Assembly (NCBI GenBank): GCA_019634895.1
Contig: JAHCAM010000021.1
Location: 1 to 46,489, forward strand
DNA length: 46,489 nt
Reading direction: 5' to 3'
Source: Steroidobacteraceae bacterium
GTDB lineage: Bacteria > Pseudomonadota > Gammaproteobacteria > Steroidobacterales > Steroidobacteraceae
Shown piece after piece: positions 40,509 through 46,489 of this stretch (its first letter is position 1; every line of letters begins with the position of its first letter). The notes beneath the pieces were generated by a model. That model had not been told where the DNA came from. It saw nothing but the letters and a program-made list of their open reading frames with translations, and searched no databases. The translations under genes were made by a program, and so were the position numbers.

Positions 40509-40856
40509 ATGGCGCAGCACGCGGTCGGGCTCGCCGCGGATCTGCCGGTCGGCAGCATGAAGGCGTTCCGGGCGGGGCAGGAGCGCGTCGTGGTCTACCA
40601 CCTGAAAGGCGGCTTCTACGCGACCCAGGCGCAGTGCACGCACACCTTCGGCCCGCTCGCGCGCGGCGAGATCGTGGACGGTTGCCAGGTGCGTTGCCCG
40701 CTGCATCGCGCGCGCTTCGACATCGCCACCGGCCAGGTCGTGGAATGGGCGAACTTCCCGCCGGGCATACAGCTGCTGGACGCGCTGCGCGGCGAGCGCG
40801 CGCTTCGCACCTATCCGGTCAAGGTCAAGGATGGAAAAATCATGGTGACGACATGA
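40509..40856 (+). CDS. Rieske-type [2Fe-2S] ferredoxin
   Basis: This 115-aa soluble protein is a single Rieske domain. The cluster ligands are in CTHTFGP (Cys, His) and CPLHRARFD (Cys, His), the biphenyl-dioxygenase-ferredoxin type pattern. Such proteins pass electrons to oxygenases; none is adjacent here, so the partner is unknown. It begins one base after the NYN stop codon and overlaps the next gene's start (ATGA). [13 protein letters not shown] is the usual family sequence after the second motif. Confidence 0.93.
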   Translation: MAQHAVGLAADLPVGSMKAFRAGQERVVVYHLKGGFYATQAQCTHTFGPLARGEIVDGCQVRCPLHRARFDIATGQVVEWANFPPGIQLLDALRGERALRTYPVKVKDGKIMVTT

Positions 40857-41989
40857 CGCGTTCATGGAACCTTTTGCAGGGCCTGCTGCTGTCGCTGCTG
40901 GTCGCTGGCACCGGCGCCTGCCAGGATTCCGGCCACGTGCCGCCGAGCGGCGACACGGCGGTGGCGATCACGCCGGTCGCGACCGGACTGCAGCATCCCT
41001 GGGGGCTCGCGTTCCTGCCGGACGGGCGCATGCTGGTGACGGAGCGGCCGGGACGGCTGCGCTACGTCTCTGCCGATGGCGCGCTGTCGGAGCCGGTCGC
41101 GGGCGTGCCCGCGGTGCACGCCGTGAACCAGGGCGGCCTGCTGGACGTCGCGCTCGATCCGGCCTTCGCCGCGAACTCGACGATCTACCTTTCCTACGCC
41201 GAGCGCGGCGAGGGCGACCTGAACGGCACCGCGGTGGCGCGCGCGCGCCTCGACGGCATGCAGCTCGCGGACGTCACCGTGATCTGGCGGCAGCAGCCGA
41301 AGTTCGCGGGCGGGCACCACTTCGGCTCCCGCCTGGTGTTCGCCAGGGACGGGACGCTGTTCGTGACGCTGGGCGACCGCAACCGGCTGCGCGAGTCGGT
41401 GCAGGACCTGTCGACGCACATCGGCAAGGTGGTGCGCATCAAGACCGACGGCAGCGTGCCCGCGGACAACCCGTTCGCGGATCGCGAGGGCGCGCTGCCG
41501 GAGATCTGGTCGTACGGGCACCGCAACATCCAGGGCGCGGCGCTGCATCCCGGTACCGGCGAGCTGTGGACGCACGAGCACGGCCCGCGCGGCGGCGACG
41601 AGCTGAACGTCACGCGCGCGGGCCTGAACTACGGCTGGCCGGTCATCACCTACGGCCGCGAGTACCACGGACCGGCGATCGGGGAGGGCACCGGGAAGGC
41701 GGGCATGGAACAGCCGCTGCACTACTGGGTGCCGTCCATCGCCCCGTCGGGCATGGCCTTCCACGATGGCCGCGGATTCCCGCAATGGAAAGGCCAGCTG
41801 TTCGTGGGCGCGCTCGCCGCGAAGCAGCTGGTGCGCCTCGAATTCGATGCCGACGGGCGCGTGCGCACCGAGGAACGCATCGCGATCGGCGAGCGCGTCC
41901 GCGACGTGCGCGAGGGTCCCGACGGCGCCCTGTACCTGCTGACCGACGAGGATGCAGGCCGCCTGCTGCGCGTCGTGCCGGCGGACTAG
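40853..41989 (+). CDS. PQQ-dependent-type sugar dehydrogenase (Asd/YliI-like)
   Basis: This 378-aa protein has a lipoprotein-like signal ([13 protein letters not shown], Cys23) and a six-bladed beta-propeller of the soluble aldose sugar dehydrogenase family. Signatures are [59 protein letters not shown] and YGWPVITYG. The active-site His and PQQ-contact residues in the HRN and EHGPRGGDE segments are kept. It oxidises aldoses in the periplasm and passes electrons to the respiratory chain. No PQQ biosynthesis genes are in the window. Its start overlaps the Rieske stop. Confidence 0.92.
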   Translation: MTRSWNLLQGLLLSLLVAGTGACQDSGHVPPSGDTAVAITPVATGLQHPWGLAFLPDGRMLVTERPGRLRYVSADGALSEPVAGVPAVHAVNQGGLLDVALDPAFAANSTIYLSYAERGEGDLNGTAVARARLDGMQLADVTVIWRQQPKFAGGHHFGSRLVFARDGTLFVTLGDRNRLRESVQDLSTHIGKVVRIKTDGSVPADNPFADREGALPEIWSYGHRNIQGAALHPGTGELWTHEHGPRGGDELNVTRAGLNYGWPVITYGREYHGPAIGEGTGKAGMEQPLHYWVPSIAPSGMAFHDGRGFPQWKGQLFVGALAAKQLVRLEFDADGRVRTEERIAIGERVRDVREGPDGALYLLTDEDAGRLLRVVPAD

Positions 41990-42000
41990 GACGGTTTCCC

Positions 42001-42963
42001 TTGGACCGGACCGAGCGCTTCTACCGGATCCGGCGCCGGCTGGTCGGGAAAGGCGCAATCACGCGCCGCGAGGTCGAGGAGGACCTCGAGATCTCGCAGG
42101 CGACGTTCAAGCGCGACATCGAGTACCTGCGCGACCGGCTCAACGTGCCCATCGTCTGGTCGCGAGAGCGCCAGGCCTACGTGCTGGATCCCGCCGCCGA
42201 GGCCGCGGAGCTTCCCGGCGTGTGGTTCAGCCCGGCGGAGATCTACGCGCTGCTCGAGATCGAACACCTGCTCGGCAGCCTGTCGCCCGGCCTGCTCGGG
42301 CGGCAGCTCGAACCCTTGCGCACCCGGCTGGCCGCGCTGCTCGAGCGCGGCGACCGCGGCGACCGCGAGATCCGCCGCCGCATCCGCGTGATCGGGCCGG
42401 GCACGCGGCGCGTGGACCGCGACGTGTTCGAGGCGCTGTCGCTTGCGCTGCTCAGGCGCCGGCGGCTGTGGATCCGGCACCGCAAGCGCGGCGACGGCGG
42501 CGAGACCGAGCGCGTGGTCTCGCCGCAGCGGCTGGTGCACTACCGCTACAACTGGTACCTGGATGCCTGGTGCCACCTGCGCCGGGACCTGCGCGTGTTC
42601 TCGGTGGATGCGATCCGCGAGGCCGCGGTGCACGAAGAGCCGGCCCGCGAGGTGACGGACGACGACCTCGATCGCGTGCTGGGCGCCGGCTACGGCATCT
42701 TCGCCGGCGCCGCGACCCAGGTGGCGGTGCTGCGGTTCACGCCCGCGGCCGCGCGCTGGGTGGCGGACGAGGTCTGGCATTCCCGCCAGGCCGGGCGGAT
42801 CGAGGCCGACGGCAGCTATCGGCTCGAGCTGCCCTACAGCCGCGAGCCGGAGCTGGTCATGGACCTGCTGCGCCACGGTTCGGGCGTCCTGGTGCTCGGG
42901 CCGCCGGCTTTGCGCGAGCAGGTGGCGCGCGAGCTGGCGGCGGCGGCGCGCCAGTACGCCTGA
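42001..42963 (+). CDS. WYL-domain transcriptional regulator
   Basis: This is 320 aa from a TTG start that gives the standard family beginning DRTERFYRIRRRLVGKGAIT. A winged helix-turn-helix spans about 1-60 (REVEEDLEISQATFKRDIEY). The WYL domain (about 140-230) includes HYRYNWYLDAWCHLR, and a C-terminal WCX-type extension follows. WYL proteins sense small ligands or nucleic acids and act mostly as repressors. It lies 11 bp after the sugar dehydrogenase gene on the same strand and may be part of the same transcript. Confidence 0.92.
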   Translation: MDRTERFYRIRRRLVGKGAITRREVEEDLEISQATFKRDIEYLRDRLNVPIVWSRERQAYVLDPAAEAAELPGVWFSPAEIYALLEIEHLLGSLSPGLLGRQLEPLRTRLAALLERGDRGDREIRRRIRVIGPGTRRVDRDVFEALSLALLRRRRLWIRHRKRGDGGETERVVSPQRLVHYRYNWYLDAWCHLRRDLRVFSVDAIREAAVHEEPAREVTDDDLDRVLGAGYGIFAGAATQVAVLRFTPAAARWVADEVWHSRQAGRIEADGSYRLELPYSREPELVMDLLRHGSGVLVLGPPALREQVARELAAAARQYA

Positions 42964-43044
42964 GGCGCATTCCGGTGCGACGGGGCGTTCCCCGGCCGCG
43001 CCGGGCCGTTCCCCGCGCGTGCCCGGCATGACTATGGTGTCTGC

Positions 43045-44118
43045 ATGAATCTCGACCTGCTGCGCGGCAACCGCAACCTGCTGTTCTGGGCCCTGCACAC
43101 GCTCGGCTGGACGGGCTACGGTCTTGCGCAGTACGTGGGCTCCGCGGTCTACGCCCGGGAGCCGGGCTACGTGCAGGTCATCGCGATCGCCGCCGCCGCC
43201 GGCTTCCTGCTGTCGGCGCCGCTGCGGCTGCTGTACCGGCGGCTGTGGGCGCGCGGGCCGGTCGCGATCCTGGTCGGGTCGCCGATCATGTGCTGGATCG
43301 TGGCGCTCGGCTGGCGGGCCATCATCAATACCGCCTACATGGACATCGTGAAGCCGGACTGGGCCATGGAGCACGAGCGCCAGCCGCTCGAGATCTTCGT
43401 CGGCACGCTGTCGTCCATGGCGCTGCTGCTGTGCTGGAGCGGCCTGTACTACGGCGTCAAGTTCTACGAGCGGCTGCAGCTCGAGCGCGAGGCGACGCTC
43501 AGGGCCTCGGCGCTGGCGCAGGAGGCGCAGCTCAAGATGCTGCGCTACCAGCTCAACCCGCATTTCCTGTTCAACACGCTGAACGCCATTTCCACGCTGG
43601 TGCTCGACGGCCAGAACCGCACCGCCAACCTGGCGGTGTCGCGGCTTTCGGAGTTCCTGCGCTACACCCTCGACCAGGACCCGATGAAGAAGGTGACGCT
43701 GCGGCAGGAGCTGGATGCGCTCAACCTTTACCTCGCCATCGAGAAGCTGCGCTTCGGCGACCGCCTGCGGCTGGATTTCGAGGTGGACGAGCGCGCGGAG
43801 TCCGCGCTGGTGCCATCGCTGCTGCTGCAGCCGCTGGTGGAGAACGCGATGAAGTATGCGATTGCGCCGCGCGAGGAGGGCGGGTCGGTCACGGTCATGG
43901 CCGGCATCGAGGGCGGGCAGCTGCGGCTCGCGGTCGCCGACGACGGGCCGGGCCTGCCGCCCGCGGCGGTCGGCGGCAACGGCCGCGGCGTCGGCCTGCG
44001 CAACACCCGCGAGCGGCTCAAGGTGCTCTACGGGGATGCGCACCGCCTCGAGATCACCGACGCGGCGCCGGGCCTGTGCGTCGAGATGCGGCTGCCGCTG
44101 GAGGGCGGGAACCCGTGA
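43045..44118 (+). CDS. LytS-type sensor histidine kinase
   Basis: This 357-aa protein has an N-terminal membrane region of four helices (about 10-145), the His_kinase domain with YQLNPHFLFNTLNAIS and phospho-accepting His173, and an HATPase domain (about 260-350; LLQPLVENAMKYAI, DDGPGLPP, GVGLRNTRERL). No extracellular sensor domain is evident, so the signal may be in the membrane. The stop overlaps the response-regulator start (GTGA). The 81-bp leader before it has GC-rich repeats but no clear promoter. Confidence 0.95.
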   Translation: MNLDLLRGNRNLLFWALHTLGWTGYGLAQYVGSAVYAREPGYVQVIAIAAAAGFLLSAPLRLLYRRLWARGPVAILVGSPIMCWIVALGWRAIINTAYMDIVKPDWAMEHERQPLEIFVGTLSSMALLLCWSGLYYGVKFYERLQLEREATLRASALAQEAQLKMLRYQLNPHFLFNTLNAISTLVLDGQNRTANLAVSRLSEFLRYTLDQDPMKKVTLRQELDALNLYLAIEKLRFGDRLRLDFEVDERAESALVPSLLLQPLVENAMKYAIAPREEGGSVTVMAGIEGGQLRLAVADDGPGLPPAAVGGNGRGVGLRNTRERLKVLYGDAHRLEITDAAPGLCVEMRLPLEGGNP

Positions 44119-44936
44119 CCGGCAGGATCCGCGCGATCATCGTCGACGACGAGCCGCTCGCCCGCCGCGGCCTCGAGCTGCGCCTGCGCGCCTGCGAGGA
44201 CATCGAGATCGTCGCCCAGTGCGGCAACGGCCGCGAGGCCGTCGAGGCGGTGGCGGCGCATTCGCCGGACCTGATGTTCCTCGACATCGAGATGCCCGGC
44301 GTCGACGGCTTCGAGGTGCTGCGGCGCATCCCGCAGACCAGCATGCCGATGGTGGTGTTCGTGACCGCCTTCGACCGCTACGCCATCGACGCCTTCGAGG
44401 CGCACGCGCTCGACTACCTGCTGAAGCCGCTGGTGGACGAGCGCTTCGAGCGCACGCTCGCGCACGTGCGCGGGCAGTTCGCCCAGCGCCGTTCGGTCCG
44501 GCATCGCGAACAACTGGTGGCGCTGCTCGCAAGCGTCACCGGCACCGGCCAGCTCGACGCCGAGGAGCTCATTGCGCGCGGTGCCGACGGGCTGCCGCGG
44601 CGCTTTCCGGAGGTGCTGCCGATCCGGCTCGGGCGCGAGACGCTGCGCCTGCCGGTGTCGGCGATCGAGTGGGTGGATGCCGCCGGCGACTACATGTGCG
44701 TGCATGCCGAGGGACGCACCCACGTGGTGCGGGCGACGATGAAGCAGTTCGAGGAGCGCCTCGACCCGACGCAGTTCCAGCGCGTGCATCGCTCGACGAT
44801 CGTGAACATCCGCTGCATCCGCAAGCTGAAGCCGCACACCAACGGCGAGTACTTCCTGACCCTGGACGGCGGCCACGAGCTCAAGCTCTCCCGCAGCTAC
44901 CGCGACCGCCTGGAGCGGATCCTCGGCCGCGGCTGA
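44115..44936 (+). CDS. LytTR-family response regulator
   Basis: This is 273 aa from a GTG start. A receiver domain (about 5-120) has the acidic pair in IIVDDEP, phospho-accepting Asp57 in LMFLDIEMPG and the Lys in LLKPL. A C-terminal LytTR DNA-binding domain (about 170-270) has WVDAAGDYMCVHAEG, HRSTIVN and LKLSRSYRDRL. It pairs with the LytS-type kinase encoded just upstream. Targets typically have direct repeats of about 9 bp; none was recognised in this window. Confidence 0.95.
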   Translation: MTGRIRAIIVDDEPLARRGLELRLRACEDIEIVAQCGNGREAVEAVAAHSPDLMFLDIEMPGVDGFEVLRRIPQTSMPMVVFVTAFDRYAIDAFEAHALDYLLKPLVDERFERTLAHVRGQFAQRRSVRHREQLVALLASVTGTGQLDAEELIARGADGLPRRFPEVLPIRLGRETLRLPVSAIEWVDAAGDYMCVHAEGRTHVVRATMKQFEERLDPTQFQRVHRSTIVNIRCIRKLKPHTNGEYFLTLDGGHELKLSRSYRDRLERILGRG

Positions 44937-44978
44937 GGGCCGCGGGCGCCCCGGCGCGCGGCGGCGTAAGCTCGGCCG

Positions 44979-45434
44979 ATGCGGGCGCTGTCTCCCATCG
45001 TCGTGACCGTCGAACTCGGGCTCGAGCCCGCTCGCGCCTATGCCGCCTTCGCCGACCGCTTCGCCGACTGGTGGCCGGTGGCGACCCACTCGCTGTCGCG
45101 CAGCGCGGCCACGCGCTGCAGCTTCGACGCGCGCGCCGGGGGCAATGTCTGGGAGCGGGCCCCGGACGGCAGCTGCCACGTCTGGGGCGAGGTGCAGGCG
45201 GTGGAGCCGGGCCGCCGGCTGCGCTTCTCCTGGCATCCCGGCCGCGAGCGCGAGTCCGCGCAATGGGTGACGGTGGAATTCGCAGCGGCACCGGGAGGCA
45301 GCCGGGTGACGCTCACGCACGGCGGCTGGGAGGCCCTCGGCGAAATCGGTCCGCTGCTGCGCCAGGAGTACCTGCCGGGCTGGCAGCACGTGCTGGGGGA
45401 GCGGTTCACCGCCTACGCCGGGCGCGCGGCCTGA
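44979..45434 (+). CDS. SRPBCC/AHSA1-family protein
   Basis: This 151-aa soluble protein has the START-like fold of the AHSA1 group: AYAAFADRFADWWPVATHSL near the N-terminus, a middle strand WGEVQAVEPGRRLRFSWHPG and VTLTHGGWE, and a C-terminal helix (PGWQHVLGERFTAYA). The family binds hydrophobic ligands or acts as a co-chaperone domain; the ligand is unknown. It follows the response regulator by 42 bp on the same strand. Confidence 0.88.
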   Translation: MRALSPIVVTVELGLEPARAYAAFADRFADWWPVATHSLSRSAATRCSFDARAGGNVWERAPDGSCHVWGEVQAVEPGRRLRFSWHPGRERESAQWVTVEFAAAPGGSRVTLTHGGWEALGEIGPLLRQEYLPGWQHVLGERFTAYAGRAA

Positions 45435-45495
45435 GCCCGCTCGGCCCCGGCTCCGGCACTTTGCGCGCCGCGTCCGGCTGTCGCCGGCGGGCAAC

Positions 45496-45514
45496 GGCGG
45501 GGGTTTGCCCCGCC
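45496..45514. other. GC-rich hairpin GGCGGGG / CCCCGCC
   Basis: A perfect 7-bp stem with a 5-nt loop lies in the 127-bp gap before the DUF4382 gene. There is no T-run after it, so it is at best a weak terminator for the upstream genes or a leader structure. I see nothing else in this gap except CATAAA, a poor -10 candidate at about 45528. Confidence 0.35.
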
Positions 45515-45561
45515 TCCGGACGGGCGCCATAAAGGCCGCCCATGGGCGAGGAGTGGCGGCG

Positions 45562-46489
45562 ATGAACCAACGCATCAGAAGCGGAATCCTGCTGGCCTGC
45601 GCATTGGCCCTGCCGGCCTGCGGCGGCGCGGGGGGCGGCGACGGCAATGCCACCGGCCGCCTCAACCTGAGGATCGGCGACGCGCCCGTGGACGGCGCGA
45701 GCGAGGTGGTCGTGGTATTCACGGGCATCGAGTTGCATGGGAACGGCAGGACGGTGAGCTTCGACTTTCCGGCGCCTCGTCAGGTCGATCTGCTCGCCTA
45801 CCAGAATGGCGCGACCTTCAATCTGGTCGAGAGCCTGGAAGTCGATGCCGGCGAGTACCAGTGGATGCGGCTCAAGGTGATCGCCGAGCGCAACCGCAGC
45901 GACGGCTCCTACATCCTGTTCGTAAGCGGCGAGCAGTACCCGCTGTTCGTTCCGAGCGGCGCCGAAACGGGCCTCAAGATCAACCGCCCGTTCCGGATTG
46001 CGGCGGGCGGCATCACGCGCCTGGTGGCCGATTTCGACCTGCGCAAGTCGGTCATCGCGCCGCCCGGCCTGTCACCCAACTACCTGCTGAAGCCGGTGCT
46101 GCGGCTGCTGGACGCGCTCGAGATCGGCACCATACAGGGCGAGGTCGATCTGGGCGCGCTCGCCGCGGAGCAGTTGGGCGCGGGGGCCACGGCAGCGGAC
46201 TGCGCGGGAGGGATCTACCTCTTCGCCGGTGCGGACGCGACACCCGACGATGCGGATGGCGACCCTGCGGATGGCGCCGATCCTGTCGTGTACGCGCCGC
46301 TGCAGCTGGAAGGGACCGCAACTACTGCGTCATTCCGCTTCGCCCTGGTCGAGGCGGGCGACTACACCGTGGCCGCCACCTGCGACTTCGACGTGGACCA
46401 GTCGCCGGAGGAGAGCGAGTACGACCCGGGCGCCGCTTCGGGCCAGCCCGGCTTCGAAACGATGCGCTGGACGGTGCAGGCTGGCGTCA
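45562..46489 (+). CDS. DUF4382-domain lipoprotein, partial
   Basis: The first 309 codons are inside the window, with no stop before the right edge. The ATG at 45562 follows GAGGAG. A lipoprotein signal (LLACALALPAC, Cys20) is followed by a Gly-rich linker and the DUF4382 domain (about 33-175): LRIGDAPVDGASEVVVVFTGIEL, VDLLAYQNGATFNLVES and LDVDAGEYQWMRL-type LEVDAGEYQWMRLKV. The later part (about 190 onward) is an acidic carboxypeptidase-regulatory-like or Ig-like region with DADGDPADGADP. These are surface or periplasmic lipoproteins of unknown function. The sequence is cut by the window edge. Confidence 0.9.
   Translation, partial: MNQRIRSGILLACALALPACGGAGGGDGNATGRLNLRIGDAPVDGASEVVVVFTGIELHGNGRTVSFDFPAPRQVDLLAYQNGATFNLVESLEVDAGEYQWMRLKVIAERNRSDGSYILFVSGEQYPLFVPSGAETGLKINRPFRIAAGGITRLVADFDLRKSVIAPPGLSPNYLLKPVLRLLDALEIGTIQGEVDLGALAAEQLGAGATAADCAGGIYLFAGADATPDDADGDPADGADPVVYAPLQLEGTATTASFRFALVEAGDYTVAATCDFDVDQSPEESEYDPGAASGQPGFETMRWTVQAGV

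Noticed and set aside
42961..43044. Promoter with TATGGT before the LytS-type kinase
   Set aside because: TATGGT at about 43033 is close to the start codon and has no acceptable -35, so it is too weak to annotate.
1..46489. tRNA, rRNA, CRISPR arrays, prophage or insertion sequences
   Set aside because: No repeats with regular spacing, no integrase or transposase, and no tRNA- or rRNA-like sequence were recognised by eye. A computational scan would be needed to exclude small RNAs.

Overview
The window is about 46.5 kb of high-GC bacterial chromosome, densely packed with genes in short operons. Many neighbouring genes share 4-bp ATGA, GTGA or TTGA stop/start overlaps. The gene set is typical of an aerobic or facultative Gammaproteobacterium, perhaps of the Steroidobacterales, Woeseiales or Xanthomonadales kind: a large TonB-dependent receptor, an Anr/Fnr with four cysteines next to hemN, a TatT-type TRAP transporter, DUF6491 and DUF4382 lipoproteins, an EF-G-like GTPase and a LytS/LytTR pair. 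The taxon is an inference. I saw no rRNA, tRNA, CRISPR array, insertion sequence or phage gene. No gap between genes exceeds about 160 bases.

Region 1 (1-12.0 kb) is the most distinctive part. Two divergent operons leave a shared 139-bp control region next to an IclR-family regulator gene. The leftward operon encodes a citrate-synthase-like lyase, a CaiB/BaiF CoA-transferase, a core-only MetE-like zinc protein, a TonB-dependent receptor, a VOC dioxygenase-like protein and a second MetE-like protein cut by the window edge. The rightward genes encode an alpha/beta hydrolase, a WrbA quinone reductase, an unrecognised SAM-binding-like protein, a methylenetetrahydrofolate reductase and a PhyH-type Fe/2-oxoglutarate oxygenase. 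Four copies of a TTCG-N5-CGAA palindrome sit at the three start regions, so the set looks like one regulon. My inference is a catabolic pathway that imports a substrate, transfers a methyl or other alkyl group with MetE-type enzymes, recycles one-carbon units through MetF, and finishes by CoA activation and carbon-carbon cleavage.

Region 2 (12.0-19.6 kb) holds a small exported protein, an M49-like metallopeptidase, and a four-gene unit: a TPR-CHAT lipoprotein with its His/Cys dyad, an unknown 124-aa protein, an ECF sigma factor and a membrane anti-sigma-like protein. A 16-nt sequence occurs identically, in opposite orientations, at the anti-sigma start and upstream of the CHAT gene. It is followed by a degenerate GIY-YIG-like small gene.

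Region 3 (19.6-30.2 kb) holds a TPR/NTF2-like secreted protein, a DUF6491 lipoprotein, an exported amidohydrolase, a membrane GGDEF-EAL protein, the hemN-anr operon with an Anr box, a dipeptidase and a pirin.

Region 4 (30.3-37.5 kb) holds an exported RidA, a membrane-anchored hydrolase, a complete TRAP transporter (TatT, DctP, fused DctQM), a Tat-exported aldo/keto reductase and an orphan ExbD/TolR.

Region 5 (37.6-46.5 kb) holds a head-to-tail run of an EF-G-like GTPase, a NYN-LOTUS RNase-like protein, a Rieske ferredoxin, a PQQ-type sugar dehydrogenase and a WYL regulator. It is followed by a LytS/LytTR two-component system, an SRPBCC protein and a DUF4382 lipoprotein that runs off the right edge.
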